A stretch of 61,867 nucleotides of DNA from Hyphomicrobiales bacterium (GTDB lineage Bacteria; Pseudomonadota; Alphaproteobacteria; Rhizobiales; Xanthobacteraceae), in the NCBI GenBank assembly GCA_017305455.1, contig JAFKKO010000123.1, forward strand, positions 1 through 61,867. Direction: 5' to 3'. The notes beneath the pieces are model-generated. The model was not told the origin of the DNA. It saw only the letters and a list, made by a program, of their open reading frames with translations, and did not search any database. Shown piece after piece: positions 45,346 to 55,069 of this stretch. A program made the position numbers and the translations under genes. Every line of letters starts with the position of its first letter. The stretch's first letter is position 1.

Positions 45346-46253
45346 CACAGATCCTCCGAAAAGAAATCGAGCAGCGCGGCGGCGGTCGCCGCAGGGTCTT
45401 CCTCGGTGAGGAAGTGTCCGGAATTGATCGGCCCGCCGCGCACGTTGGTTGCCCAGTTCTTCCAGGTATCGAGCGGCGTTGCCGCCGATTGCGCGATGCC
45501 GGAATCGCCCCATAGCGCCAGCATTGGCACGGTAATCTTGTGCCCGGCCTCACGGTCGGCCTTGTCCTGCTCGTAATCGGCATAGGCGCCGGCGCGATAA
45601 TCCTCGCACATCGCATGGATGCGCGCCGGATCGTTGAACGCAGCGATGTAGTGCGCCAACGCGCGCGGATCGAAGGTCTTCAGATCCTTCGATTTCAGCC
45701 AGCTGGTCAGCTTGTTCTTCAGATAGCCTTCCGGATTGCCGCCGAGCAGCATTTCCGGCAGCGGCTCGGGCTGCGCCAGCAACGTCCAGTGATAGATCTT
45801 CAGCGCGTATACCCGGTCCATCCGCGCCCAGTATTCATAGGTCGGCAGGATGTCGAGGGTCGCAAGCCGCGACAGCCGGCCCGGATGATCGAGCGCCAGA
45901 CGATAGGCGACACGGCCGCCGCGATCATGCCCGGCGAGCGCAAACCGCACATGGCCGAGCTTCTCCATCGCCTCGATCATGGTCTGCGCCATCGCGCGTT
46001 TGGTGTAGGGCGTGTGGTCGGCGTCGGATTTCGGAATGTCCGACCAGCCGTAACCGGGCAGGTCCGCGATCACCAGCGTGAATTTTTCCGCCAGCTTCGG
46101 CGCCACGCGGTGCCACATCACATGCATCTGCGAGAAGCCGTGCAGCAAAAGCAGTGGCGGCCCGTTACCCCCGACCCGCGCGAAGATGCGGCCATGCCTG
46201 GTGCTAATCCATTCGGAGGCGAAGCCGGGAAACAGGTCAGCGAGATCAGGCAT
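45345..46253 (-). CDS. Fluoroacetate dehalogenase (alpha/beta hydrolase)
   Basis: 302 residues from an ATG preceded by GGGAGA. Compared from memory with the structurally known Rhodopseudomonas palustris enzyme (RPA1163), it has the same numbering and all key residues: nucleophile Asp110 in AGHDRGGR, fluoride/carboxylate ligands Arg111 and Arg114, Asp134, the halide pocket His155, Trp156 and Tyr219, and His280 in SGHFL. The N-terminus [11 protein letters not shown] is also shared. It should split the C-F bond of fluoroacetate to glycolate, and possibly dechlorinate chloroacetate more slowly. Cytoplasmic. The GNAT gene follows and overlaps by one base. Confidence 0.92.
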   Translation of the reverse strand: MPDLADLFPGFASEWISTRHGRIFARVGGNGPPLLLLHGFSQMHVMWHRVAPKLAEKFTLVIADLPGYGWSDIPKSDADHTPYTKRAMAQTMIEAMEKLGHVRFALAGHDRGGRVAYRLALDHPGRLSRLATLDILPTYEYWARMDRVYALKIYHWTLLAQPEPLPEMLLGGNPEGYLKNKLTSWLKSKDLKTFDPRALAHYIAAFNDPARIHAMCEDYRAGAYADYEQDKADREAGHKITVPMLALWGDSGIAQSAATPLDTWKNWATNVRGGPINSGHFLTEEDPAATAAALLDFFSEDL

Positions 46254-46324
46254 GGCGGTTCTCCCTATTCGTATCGTCCAACTTTCGCGAGGCCTCTGCG
46301 AAACAACAAGGACGAGCAATTTCT

Positions 46325-46420
46325 GCGTCATTGTGAGCGAAGCGAAGCAATCCAGTCTGATTTTGCGACGTAATTAGAGACTGGACTGCTTCGTCGCTTA
46401 CGCTCCTCGCAATGACGCTA
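46325..46420. repeat. Intergenic palindrome family B, copy 3
   Basis: GCGTCATTGTGAGCGAAGCG plus AAGCAATCCAGTCT on the left; AGACTGGACTGCTTCGTCG plus CTTACGCTCCTCGCAATGACGC on the right. Best-preserved copy. It lies between the dehalogenase and purD genes. Confidence 0.85.
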
Positions 46421-46499
46421 GTAGGTGGTCCAGCGGATTTCGCAGAAGTCCCGCCGTCGCGGAGACGGCACTGAATGTGTTGGAAGGCCGCAGTGCATC

Positions 46500-47774
46500 T
46501 TACGCCTTCTCGCCCTTCTCCCGCTTGATTGCCTGCCAGCCGATATCGCGGCGGCAGAAGCCTTGCGGCCACCGGATGCGGTCGATCGCCTGATAGGCGC
46601 GGCGCTGCGCCTCGCCGACGCTCGGGCCGGAGGCGCTGACATTGAGCACGCGGCCGCCATTGGCGAGAATATGGTCGCCCTCGGCCCTGGTTCCGGCGTG
46701 GAAAATCTCGACGCCCTCGACCTTCGCGGCCTCATCCAGTCCCTCGATGCGGGTGCCCTTGGCGTAGTCGCCGGGATAGCCCTGCGCCGCCATCACCACG
46801 GTCAGCGCCGGCTCGGGGAACCAGCGCAGGCTGAAATGCTGCAATTCGCCGTCGATCGCCGCCAGCAGCGCCGGAACCAGATCGGACATCAGGCGCAACA
46901 TCAGCACCTGGGTTTCCGGATCGCCGAACCGCACATTGTATTCGATCAGCTTCGGTCCATCGCGGGTGATCATCAGCCCGGCGAACAGCACGCCTTTATA
47001 GGGCATGCCCTTCGCCTTCATCGCCCGCAGCGTCGGCATGATGATCTCGTCCATGGTGCGCGCGATCATCGCTTCGGTCATCACCGGCGCCGGCGAATAG
47101 GCGCCCATGCCGCCGGTGTTAGGCCCTTTGTCGCCGTCATAAATGCGCTTGTGGTCCTGCGCGGTGGCGAGCGGCAGTGCATGATCGCCGTCGCACAGCA
47201 CAAAGAACGAAGCCTCCTCGCCCTCCATGAATTCCTCGACGACCACTTCCGCCCCGGCACTCGTAAACAGTGCGTCGATCGCGGCTTCGGCTTCGGTCAG
47301 CGTCATCGCCACGGTGACGCCCTTGCCGGCAGCAAGACCATCGGCCTTGACCACGATCGGCGTACCCTGCCGGCGGATATAGTCTTTTGCTGCCGCCGCA
47401 TCGGAAAAGCGCTCATAGGCGGCAGTCGGAATGTCGTTCGCCTTGCACAGATCCTTGGTGAAGCCTTTCGAGCTTTCCAGTTGCGAGGCCGCCTTGCTCG
47501 GCCCGAACGCCTTGATGCCGGCGCGCGTAAGATCATCGACAATCCCGGCGGCCAGCGGCGCTTCGGGACCCACCATCACCAGATCGACCTTGTTGGCCTT
47601 ACAGAAGGCAATCACCGCGCCATGATCGGTGACGTCGAGCGCGACACATTCGGCCTCCCGCGCGATGCCGGCATTGCCGGGCGCGCACCACAATTTGGTC
47701 AAAAGCGGCGATGCCGCGATTTTCCAGGCCAGCGCGTGCTCGCGGCCGCCAGAGCCGATCAGGAGAATATTCAT
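46500..47774 (-). CDS. purD: Phosphoribosylamine-glycine ligase
   Basis: 424 residues, second step of purine synthesis (GAR synthetase), using PRA made from PRPP. ATP-grasp enzyme. N-terminal [20 protein letters not shown] site [14 protein letters not shown], the GARS signature RFGDPETQ and CGDH-like loop [19 protein letters not shown] are present. Divergent from xseA across 95 bp. Confidence 0.97.
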   Translation of the reverse strand: MNILLIGSGGREHALAWKIAASPLLTKLWCAPGNAGIAREAECVALDVTDHGAVIAFCKANKVDLVMVGPEAPLAAGIVDDLTRAGIKAFGPSKAASQLESSKGFTKDLCKANDIPTAAYERFSDAAAAKDYIRRQGTPIVVKADGLAAGKGVTVAMTLTEAEAAIDALFTSAGAEVVVEEFMEGEEASFFVLCDGDHALPLATAQDHKRIYDGDKGPNTGGMGAYSPAPVMTEAMIARTMDEIIMPTLRAMKAKGMPYKGVLFAGLMITRDGPKLIEYNVRFGDPETQVLMLRLMSDLVPALLAAIDGELQHFSLRWFPEPALTVVMAAQGYPGDYAKGTRIEGLDEAAKVEGVEIFHAGTRAEGDHILANGGRVLNVSASGPSVGEAQRRAYQAIDRIRWPQGFCRRDIGWQAIKREKGEKA

Positions 47775-47869
47775 GTCTTGAAGGCCGGGATGAGGGGTCG
47801 AACCCAGGTTGGTGTGATGCTAGAAGCATGTATCATGACCCGTCATCATCGCAACAGATTCGGCCACCG

Positions 47870-49333
47870 ATGAGTGCCCGCGCCGGCGAAATGCTGCTCA
47901 ATTCACCGGAATTCACGGTTTCGGAATTGTCCTCCGCGCTCAAGCGCACGGTCGAGGACACCTACGGCCATGTCCGGGTGCGCGGCGAAATCTCCGGCTT
48001 TCGCGGCCCGCACTCTTCCGGCCATTGCTATTTCGCGCTGAAGGACGACGCCGCCAAGATCGAGGCGGTGATCTGGAAAGGCGTGCACGGCCGCATGCGC
48101 TTCAAGCCGCAGGAAGGGCTCGAAGTCATCGCCACCGGCAAGCTGACCACCTATCCCGGCTCGTCGAAGTACCAGATCGTGATCGAGGCGATCGAGCCTG
48201 CCGGCGTCGGCGCGCTGATGGCGCTGATGGAAGAGCGCAAGAAGAAACTCGCCGCCGAAGGTCTATTCGACGAGGCGCGCAAGCAATTGCTGCCCTGGCT
48301 GCCGGAGGTGATCGGCGTCGTCACCTCGCCGACCGGCGCGGTGATCCGCGATATTCTGCATCGGCTGGACGACCGCTTTCCGCGCCGCGTGCTGGTGTGG
48401 CCGGTGCGGGTGCAAGGCGAAGGCTCGGCCGAGCAGATCGCCGCCGCCATCGACGGTTTCAATGCGCTGGAAGACAACGGTCCGATTCCAAAGCCCGACC
48501 TTCTGATCGTCGCGCGCGGCGGCGGCTCGCTGGAGGATTTGTGGTCGTTCAACGAGGAAATCGTGGTGCGCGCCGCGGCGGGCAGCATGATCCCGCTGAT
48601 TTCCGCGGTTGGCCACGAGACCGACATCACCCTGATCGATTTCGTCGCCGACAAGCGCGCGCCGACGCCGACCGCCGCCGCCGAGATGGCGGTTCCGGTG
48701 CGCGCCGAGCTTGCCCTCGAAGTCGCAAATCTCGCGCGGCGCAGCTTCGCCTGCTGGCAGCGCGGCCAGGAAAGCCGCCGCAGCGAATTGCGCAGCGCGG
48801 TCCGCGCGCTGCCGAAGCTGCAAGATTTGCTCGCCATCCCGCGCCAGCGCCTCGACAACGCCGCCGCGCAATTGCCCCGCGCGCTGCGCGCCAATACCCA
48901 TATCTATGACCGGCGGCTGTCCATGGTCGGCGGCCGGCTCACGGTGCGCACGCTGAAAACCCAGATCGGGCGCGGCCGCGATCAGGTGCAGCGCCTCGCC
49001 GCCAGCGCCGAGCGCTGCAGCCGGCAGGCGATCGAGCAGCACCGCACCCGGCTGCGGCATATGGATCAACTCCTGTCGGCGCTGTCCTACAAGGGCGTGC
49101 TGTCGCGCGGCTTCGCGCTGGTGCGCGATACGCAAGGCCAGACATTGCACACGGCGGCAACCATCGCGCCCGGCACGCCGCTCAGCATCGAATTCGCCGA
49201 CGGGCGCATCGCCGCCACCGCCGAAGGCGCGGACGATCCGTCGCAGCCCAAGCCGAAGCCCGCGCCGGCGCGGCCGCTCTCGAAGCGAACCACCGATTTT
49301 GGCGTGCGAAAACTCCAGGGCGACCTGTTTTAG
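47870..49333 (+). CDS. xseA: Exodeoxyribonuclease VII large subunit
   Basis: 487 residues. N-terminal OB fold ([39 protein letters not shown]), catalytic domain with [15 protein letters not shown] and [13 protein letters not shown], then [26 protein letters not shown] and a coiled-coil. With XseB it degrades single-stranded DNA from both ends; xseB is not in the window. The ATG at 47870 is chosen for the family N-terminus though it lacks a clear ribosome site; an ATG at 47828 is in frame. Confidence 0.96.
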   Translation: MSARAGEMLLNSPEFTVSELSSALKRTVEDTYGHVRVRGEISGFRGPHSSGHCYFALKDDAAKIEAVIWKGVHGRMRFKPQEGLEVIATGKLTTYPGSSKYQIVIEAIEPAGVGALMALMEERKKKLAAEGLFDEARKQLLPWLPEVIGVVTSPTGAVIRDILHRLDDRFPRRVLVWPVRVQGEGSAEQIAAAIDGFNALEDNGPIPKPDLLIVARGGGSLEDLWSFNEEIVVRAAAGSMIPLISAVGHETDITLIDFVADKRAPTPTAAAEMAVPVRAELALEVANLARRSFACWQRGQESRRSELRSAVRALPKLQDLLAIPRQRLDNAAAQLPRALRANTHIYDRRLSMVGGRLTVRTLKTQIGRGRDQVQRLAASAERCSRQAIEQHRTRLRHMDQLLSALSYKGVLSRGFALVRDTQGQTLHTAATIAPGTPLSIEFADGRIAATAEGADDPSQPKPKPAPARPLSKRTTDFGVRKLQGDLF

Positions 49334-49426
49334 CCGGAATGTCCTGGGTATCGTTTCCGGGTGCGCGGGGTTTCGCCGGGCGCCCGGTCGTTCTATATTA
49401 CGACCAGACAGTCGAAGGACGGATCA

Positions 49427-49663
49427 GTGCTCAACAAGTTCGGAACGTCGGGCCATGGCGAAGCCCGGCTTGAATTTCTCGACGGCGATTTTCGTGTCGT
49501 GGCGCCGGGCGCCTATGTGGTCTGCGCGGTGAGCGGCGAGCACATTCCTCTCGACGAGTTGAAGTACTGGAGCGTCGACCGTCAGGAAGCCTATGCTTCG
49601 CCCGAAGCGGTGTTGCAACGGCACTACCCCGGTACGTTCAAGGCGCAATCCTCAGGCGGCTGA
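49427..49663 (+). CDS. DUF2093 family protein
   Basis: 78 residues from a GTG with AAGGAC upstream. The compact sequence with [26 protein letters not shown] is the DUF2093 signature, a small alphaproteobacterial family of unknown function that commonly sits after xseA. Its last 12 bases overlap the end of the convergent chemoreceptor gene. Confidence 0.9.
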   Translation: MLNKFGTSGHGEARLEFLDGDFRVVAPGAYVVCAVSGEHIPLDELKYWSVDRQEAYASPEAVLQRHYPGTFKAQSSGG

Positions 49664-50995
49664 CGCGACAGTTTCAGCGCCCGCCGGCTCGCCCGCCTTG
49701 CGCTGCCGCACGCTGGCGAGAAACCCGCTGATTTCCACCGACAGTTTCCGCGCCTGTTCCGACATGGTTTCCGACACCACCTCGGTGACGCCGGCCGAAC
49801 TCGCGGTGACATCGGCATGCGTGGTCACGCCATGCACGTTGTTGGCGATCTCGCTGATCCCGACAAAGGCCTGTTCGAGGCTTTCGGCAATCCGCTTGGT
49901 CTCGACCCCCTGCGCATCGACGGCCAGCGCGACCTGCGAGGTGATGCTCGCAACCTCGCCGATGGTGGTCCCAATCTCGCTGATCGCGGCCACCGCGCTT
50001 TCGGTGGTGGATTGCACCCGCGCCACCTGATCGGAAATTTCCTGCGTCGCCTTGGCGGTCTGCCCCGCCAGCATTTTGACCTCCTGCGCCACCACGGCGA
50101 AGCCGCGTCCTGCTTCGCCGGCACGCGCCGCCTCGATCGTCGCATTGAGCGCCAGCAGATTGGTCTGCTCGGCAACCGCGGTGATCAGCATCAAGACGTT
50201 GCCGATCTCTTCTGCGGTCTCCTTCAATTCACCGATGGTGTGATGGGCGCGCTCGGCGTGCTCCACCGCCTTGCGGGCGATGCCGGTCGAACGCGAAACA
50301 TCCTCGCTGATCGCGGAGGCGGAGCGCGTCAGTTCGGACGCCGCGCCGGCGATCGCCTGCATATTGACCGAAGCCTCCTCGGAGGCCGCCGCGACGGAAA
50401 CCGCCAGTGCCCGCGTGGTCTCGACGCCGCCGGTCAGCGACTGCGCGGTGCCGCTCATTTTCGCCGAGGCGCCGGCCAGCTCACCGATAATCTCGTTCAC
50501 ACCGCGATCGAACCGGACGGCCACGGTGTCGAACGTCGTGACCTTGGCACGGATGGCTTGCATCGCCGCATTGATGATGTCCGCCGAATGCGCCAGCGCG
50601 CCGTGCAGCCCCTGCGGCAGGATCGTGCGATAGTATTTCTCGTGACACACCGCCTCCATCGCCGCCCCCGCCTCGCGCACGAAGGCATCGCAGCGGTCGA
50701 TCATGTCATTGATGGCAAGCTGCAGGCGCCCGAGATCGCCGGCCGCAATGTTCTGGATCCGCGATTCGAACTGGCCCCGTGCGATGTCCTCGCAGACACG
50801 GCCGACCTCCTGCAAATGACGCTGGCTTCGCACCATCAGCACCAACACGAAGGCCGCAGCAGCGCCGGCTGCACAGACGGCCAGAAGCGAGACCATGGAC
50901 ATCCCGGCGACGGCGGCGGCAGCGGCAAGCAGCAGACAGAGCAATACTGCAACCACGCCATATCGCGCGGCCTGAAACAGAGAAAACGACGACAT
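49652..50995 (-). CDS. Methyl-accepting chemotaxis protein without a periplasmic sensor domain
   Basis: 447 residues. Two close membrane helices (about 12-30 and 33-54) with almost no periplasmic loop, a HAMP-like region (about 60-110), then a signalling coiled coil with the hairpin tip [28 protein letters not shown] region (about 275-305). It lacks its own sensor domain, as Aer-type aerotaxis receptors do, and lies just downstream of a separate PAS gene on the same strand. Together they look like a split Aer system. A terminator hairpin separates them. Confidence 0.9.
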   Translation of the reverse strand: MSSFSLFQAARYGVVAVLLCLLLAAAAAVAGMSMVSLLAVCAAGAAAAFVLVLMVRSQRHLQEVGRVCEDIARGQFESRIQNIAAGDLGRLQLAINDMIDRCDAFVREAGAAMEAVCHEKYYRTILPQGLHGALAHSADIINAAMQAIRAKVTTFDTVAVRFDRGVNEIIGELAGASAKMSGTAQSLTGGVETTRALAVSVAAASEEASVNMQAIAGAASELTRSASAISEDVSRSTGIARKAVEHAERAHHTIGELKETAEEIGNVLMLITAVAEQTNLLALNATIEAARAGEAGRGFAVVAQEVKMLAGQTAKATQEISDQVARVQSTTESAVAAISEIGTTIGEVASITSQVALAVDAQGVETKRIAESLEQAFVGISEIANNVHGVTTHADVTASSAGVTEVVSETMSEQARKLSVEISGFLASVRQRKAGEPAGAETVASAA

Positions 50996-51079
50996 CGGAA
51001 AAATCCTTTGAGCTCAACAATCAGAAGCTCGGCTCCGCAAAGCGCGCGAGCCGTCGGGTGCAAGACGCCCTGCAATAGA

Positions 51080-51102
51080 AAAGGCCGGACAAAGCCGGCC
51101 TA
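51080..51102 (-). terminator. Hairpin terminator starting at the stop codon of the PAS gene
   Basis: On the reverse strand AGGCCGG and CCGGCCT (7-bp stem) surround CTTTGT and are followed by TTTTCTATT. The first bases of the stem are part of the TAG stop codon. It could reduce read-through into the chemoreceptor gene 105 bp away. Confidence 0.75.
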
Positions 51103-51621
51103 AAGTGAAAAGATCAGCTCATCATACGACATCGACTTTGAGCCGATGAAGTCCGTCATGAATTGAAATCCCCGCGCCAGCGCCTCCTTGCCGTTCACAT
51201 GACGACGTTCTTCGGCAAGGATCTCCGCATAAAGCGGAATGATCGCGCTCGCCAGAACGCGCCGATCCGGCACCCGGCGATTGGAATGATAACCAAGAAT
51301 GCGCTTCTCGGCGTCGAAGGACGGCGTGACGTGAGCGAACACCCAGTAGAAATCGCCAGCCTTGGTGATGTTCTTCACATAGGCGAACACCTCCTGGCCG
51401 CGGCCGATCGTGTCCCACAATAATTTGAACACGCTGCGCGGCATGTCGGGATGACGCAGGATGCTGTGGGGCTGCCCCATCAGCTCCTGCGACGTGTAGC
51501 CTGCGATATCGCAGAACGTCTTGTTGGCGTAAGTGATACGACCCTTGAGATCGGTCTTGGAAACAATGATGTCGGCGGCGTCGAAAAATACTTCTGTCTT
51601 AGTCGGAAGAATCATGCCCAT
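51100..51621 (-). CDS. PAS-domain redox/energy sensor, Aer-like
   Basis: 173 residues. One PAS domain (about 12-120) with VSKTDLKGRITYANKTFCDIAGYTSQEL start, GQPHSILRHPDMP and WVFAHVTPSFD, close to the FAD-binding PAS of the aerotaxis receptor Aer. The C-terminal 50 residues are helical with no HAMP or signalling module, so output would have to pass through another protein, most likely the chemoreceptor encoded next. A near-perfect FNR/FixK box lies 72-85 bp upstream of its ATG. Confidence 0.88.
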   Translation of the reverse strand: MGMILPTKTEVFFDAADIIVSKTDLKGRITYANKTFCDIAGYTSQELMGQPHSILRHPDMPRSVFKLLWDTIGRGQEVFAYVKNITKAGDFYWVFAHVTPSFDAEKRILGYHSNRRVPDRRVLASAIIPLYAEILAEERRHVNGKEALARGFQFMTDFIGSKSMSYDELIFSL

Positions 51622-51692
51622 CAGCGGTGATCCGCATGCTGTTGAATAGCAACATCATACCAAGCAGCAATGTTTATTCCGTTAATTCAAAA

Positions 51693-51706
51693 TTGACTTA
51701 AATCAA
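51693..51706 (-). promoter_or_regulatory. FNR/FixK-type binding site upstream of the PAS gene
   Basis: TTGACTTAAATCAA, matching the FNR/FixK consensus TTGAT-N4-ATCAA at nine of ten fixed bases, and the wider AATTGACTTAAATCAATT (51691-51708) is symmetric except at one pair. A TATGAT at 51659-51654 on the reverse strand could be the -10. The lpxK gene ends at 51747 and points toward this site, so only the PAS gene has its start downstream. Confidence 0.65.
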
Positions 51707-51746
51707 TTGCGCGTCTGCAAGCAACGCATGACGACGACATCACGGA

Positions 51747-52760
51747 TCAACCGGAATGCTGGGCCGCGGCGAGACGATCCGTCAGCAGCGCCCGCAAAGC
51801 GGTTTCATTTTCGATCCGCAGCGCCACCTTAAACGGCACCACCTCGGCGCGATGGCGTGACAGACGCGGCTCGCTCGCGATCCGCGCCATGTCCTTCTCG
51901 GTCGTCACCAGCGTCAGATTTCGCGCCGCCGCCCGCGCGCGCAGATCCTTGATCTCGTAAGGCGCATAGGCATGATGATCAGCGAATGTCTTTGTTTCGA
52001 CGACATCGATGTTCTGCGCACGCAACGTGGCGAAGAAACGCTGCGGATCGCCGATGCCGGCGAAAGCCAACACCTGCCGACCCTGCAACCGCTCGACCGC
52101 TTGCGGATCGGCGACAAAGGCTGCGCGCAGCACCAGCGCGCCCCGCGCGGCAGCGGTCCGCGCCAGTTCGTCGGCGGCATGGCCTGTGCCGATCACGATC
52201 AGCGCATCGGTGCAAGCAAGTTGCGGCGGCAGCGGGGCGCGCAGCGGTCCCGCCGGAAAGATCCGTCCGTTACCGAGCGCTCGCGCGCCATCGACCACCG
52301 CGAGCGTCACGTCCTTGACCAGCGCGGGATTCTGCAAACCGTCATCGAGCAGAACTACGCTGGCGCCAAGCTCGCGCGCCAGCATCGCCCCGGCGGCGCG
52401 GTCGCGCGCCACCACCACCTGAACGCGCTCCGCCATCATCAAAGGCTCGTCGCCGACCTCAGTCGCCATATGCCGCCGCGCGTCGACTTCGACCGGACCT
52501 TCGAGCGAGCCGCCATAACCGCGGCTCACCACCATGGGCCCTTCGCCCATCGCACGCAGCATCTGCGCCAGCGCCAGCGTCACCGGCGTCTTGCCCGCGC
52601 CACCAAGATGATAGTTGCCGACGCAGATCACGGGGACGCCGGCCCGCACACCGGGACGCGCCATCCGCCGCGCCGCGACTGCGCCGTAGATCGCGGCGAC
52701 AGGCCGCAGCAGCCAGGACAATAGCGAGGGCGGACCGTACCAGAAGCCCGGCTCACGCAT
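51747..52760 (-). CDS. lpxK: Tetraacyldisaccharide 4'-kinase
   Basis: 337 residues. Phosphorylates the 4' position of the lipid A disaccharide at the inner membrane. Walker A GNYHLGGAGKTP at about 48-59 and VVSRGYGG follow the expected N-terminal amphipathic segment (EPGFWYGPPSLLSWLLRPVA). The ATG overlaps the end of waaA by eight bases; the in-frame sequence upstream of it is a waaA shadow. Confidence 0.95.
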   Translation of the reverse strand: MREPGFWYGPPSLLSWLLRPVAAIYGAVAARRMARPGVRAGVPVICVGNYHLGGAGKTPVTLALAQMLRAMGEGPMVVSRGYGGSLEGPVEVDARRHMATEVGDEPLMMAERVQVVVARDRAAGAMLARELGASVVLLDDGLQNPALVKDVTLAVVDGARALGNGRIFPAGPLRAPLPPQLACTDALIVIGTGHAADELARTAAARGALVLRAAFVADPQAVERLQGRQVLAFAGIGDPQRFFATLRAQNIDVVETKTFADHHAYAPYEIKDLRARAAARNLTLVTTEKDMARIASEPRLSRHRAEVVPFKVALRIENETALRALLTDRLAAAQHSG

Positions 52761-54057
52761 CGGCAGCGACCCGCTCGAGCCGAAGCTGCAACAGATAGGG
52801 CTCCAGCGCACCGAGCGTCTTGCCGAGCGCGCCGCCCAGCCGCGCCATCACGCGCTCGGCCGCCGCCACCACCCGCTGCCGCGCGATCGGATTGGACGAC
52901 AGATGACCGAGCAGCTTGACGAACTCTTCTTCGTTTTCCGCACGCAAGGCCCCGCCGGCCTCATCCAGCGAGTGATAGATCTCGGTGAAGTTGAAGATAT
53001 GCGGGCCATGCAGGATCGCCGCGCCGAGCTTGATCGCCTCGATCGGATTCTGCCCGCCATGCGCGACAAGCGAGCCGCCCATGAACACCACCGGCGCCAG
53101 CCGATAGAACAGGCCGAGTTCGCCGATGGTGTCGGCGATGTAGATATCGGTGTGCGCGGAGGGCAATTCATTCCGGGAGCGCAGCGCCACCTGCAGACCT
53201 GACTCGGCGAGCATCCGCGCGATGGCGATGCCGCGCTTGGGATGGCGCGGCACGATCACGCTCAGCAGCGACGGAATGCCGGCGGCGAGCCGGCGATGCG
53301 CGTCGCGAATGATTTCCTCCTCGCCCGGATGGGTCGAGGCAGCCACGATTACGTTGCGCCCTCGCACCGCGGCCCTGAGTTCGTCGAGCCGGACCGGATC
53401 GGCCGGCGGCGCTGCGACATCGAGTTTCAGATTGCCGGAGGTCACGACATTGGGGCAACCCAGCGCGCTGAAACGCTCGGCATCGAGATCGGACTGCGCC
53501 AGGCACAAATCGAAACAGCCGAGCAGCGTCGAGATGGTGCCGCGCGCCCTGCGCCAGCGCGGAAACGAGCGCTGCGACATCCGCCCGTTGATCAGCACCA
53601 TGGGAATGCGGCGTTCGGCGCTCGACAGCAGCAGATTGGGCCACAGATCGGATTCGATGAACAGGGCAAGGCCCGGCCGCCAGTGATCGAGGAAGCGGGC
53701 GACGAAGCGCGGCGAGTCGAACGGCACGTACTGATGGATGACATCGGGCGGGAAACGCTTGGCTGCGATCGCCGCCGAGGTCACGGTGCCGGAGGTGAGC
53801 AGAATCCGGACGTTGAATTCGCGCAGCCGCTCGATCAGTCCGGCCGCGGCCAGCACTTCGCCGACGCTCGCGCCATGAATCCAGATCAGCGGGCCCTCCG
53901 GCCGCGCCAAGCCGGCGATGCCGCGCCGCTCACCGAGCCGCGCCGGGTCCTCCTTGCCCTGCTTCAGCCTGCGTCCGACCACCGGCCCCACCAGCGGCGC
54001 GGCCAGCGCCGAGGCACGACGGTAGAGTTGCAGCGGCATCGGCAGGCTATTCGCCAT
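52753..54057 (-). CDS. waaA: 3-deoxy-D-manno-octulosonic acid (Kdo) transferase
   Basis: 434-residue GT30 glycosyltransferase that adds Kdo to lipid IVA, completing the minimal LPS inner core. The acceptor-site motif IHGASVGE with Glu67 is present, then FPPDVIHQYVPFDSP, IESDLWPN and MGGSLVAHGGQNPIEA of the nucleotide-sugar half. It begins directly after the stop of the DUF374 gene (TAG-ATG) and overlaps lpxK. Confidence 0.96.
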   Translation of the reverse strand: MANSLPMPLQLYRRASALAAPLVGPVVGRRLKQGKEDPARLGERRGIAGLARPEGPLIWIHGASVGEVLAAAGLIERLREFNVRILLTSGTVTSAAIAAKRFPPDVIHQYVPFDSPRFVARFLDHWRPGLALFIESDLWPNLLLSSAERRIPMVLINGRMSQRSFPRWRRARGTISTLLGCFDLCLAQSDLDAERFSALGCPNVVTSGNLKLDVAAPPADPVRLDELRAAVRGRNVIVAASTHPGEEEIIRDAHRRLAAGIPSLLSVIVPRHPKRGIAIARMLAESGLQVALRSRNELPSAHTDIYIADTIGELGLFYRLAPVVFMGGSLVAHGGQNPIEAIKLGAAILHGPHIFNFTEIYHSLDEAGGALRAENEEEFVKLLGHLSSNPIARQRVVAAAERVMARLGGALGKTLGALEPYLLQLRLERVAADA

Positions 54058-54765
54058 CTAGGCACCCCCATCGGAACGGCCAACCGCAGCGTAGGCACGG
54101 CTGGTGATCTCGTTCAACCGGGTTTCAAGCTGCTGCCGCAAGACTTCCATGGTTTCGGAATCCGCATCGTCCGGCACACGGATCAATTCGCCAGCCACGA
54201 TGATGCCGCGCCCGAACGGCAGATGAATGACCGAGCGGTCCCAGTTGTTCAACCGGCGGAAGCGGCTGGTGGCGATCGCCACCGGCATGATCGGACGGCC
54301 GGACTCTCGCGCCAGCATGATGATGCCGAGCCCTGCCTTGCGCGACACCTTCGGCACGTCGGCGGTCAGCGCCATGTTGTAGCGCTGCTCCAGCGCACGC
54401 AGCATGCCCTTGAACGCCTGCACGCCGCCCTTGCGGTGAAACGAGGAGCCGTGATCGCCGGAGCCGCGCACGGTGCCGACATCGAGCCGCTCGGCCGCGA
54501 TCGCATTGATCTCGCCGTCGCGGTGGCGCGAGATCAGCACCTTCGCCGGGTATTGCTTGCGTTTGAGAAACGGCATCATGAAATGCTGGCCGTGCCAGAA
54601 TGCCACGATCACCGGCATGTCCGGCTCGACGCGCTGATACACGTCCGGCGGATCGTAGGTGAACTTGTTGGTCCACCATACAAGACGCAGGAATTCCGCC
54701 GCGATGAAACCGGCGGCCTGCTGGACCCAGGCGGTCCGGCTCAATTTGCGAAGCGAGAAGGTCAA
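54058..54765 (-). CDS. DUF374 lysophospholipid acyltransferase-like protein
   Basis: 235 residues of the DUF374/LPLAT family. FWHGQHFMMPF, then ISRHRDGEINA and VRGSGDHGSSFHRKGG correspond to the acyltransferase blocks. Encoded in the lipid A/Kdo operon between DUF4170 and waaA, so an acyl transfer to lipid A or a related lipid is likely, but the substrate has not been assigned for this family. ATGA overlap with the preceding gene. Confidence 0.88.
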   Translation of the reverse strand: MTFSLRKLSRTAWVQQAAGFIAAEFLRLVWWTNKFTYDPPDVYQRVEPDMPVIVAFWHGQHFMMPFLKRKQYPAKVLISRHRDGEINAIAAERLDVGTVRGSGDHGSSFHRKGGVQAFKGMLRALEQRYNMALTADVPKVSRKAGLGIIMLARESGRPIMPVAIATSRFRRLNNWDRSVIHLPFGRGIIVAGELIRVPDDADSETMEVLRQQLETRLNEITSRAYAAVGRSDGGA

Positions 54766-55007
54766 CGTGCGGACTTCGCGTCTTGCCCCGGATCAAGCAG
54801 GCGATGGATGTGAACGATGAAGTAGCGCATGTGGGCGTTATCGACTGATTGCTGGGCCTTCGCCTTCCAGACATCGAAGGCTGCGGCGTAGTTCGGATAG
54901 AGGCCGACGATCTCGACCTTATCGAGATCCTTGAAGGTCGCGGTGTCGAGACCGGACAGTTCGCCGCCAATCACCAGATGCAGCAATTGCTGTGGAGCAT
55001 CGGACAT
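54762..55007 (-). CDS. DUF4170 family protein
   Basis: 81 residues, cytoplasmic, alpha/beta (LLHLVIGGEL, VEIVGLYPNYAAAFDVWKAKA, MRYFIVHIHRLL). Matches DUF4170, a small alphaproteobacterial family regularly lying between a cysQ-like phosphatase and the DUF374 gene. Function unknown. Four-base overlap with the downstream gene. Confidence 0.88.
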   Translation of the reverse strand: MSDAPQQLLHLVIGGELSGLDTATFKDLDKVEIVGLYPNYAAAFDVWKAKAQQSVDNAHMRYFIVHIHRLLDPGQDAKSAR

Positions 55008-55069
55008 CGATCAAGATTCCCCCGGCAACGGATTAAGGTGGATTCGACCAGCAAATCCAGTTGTTTACT

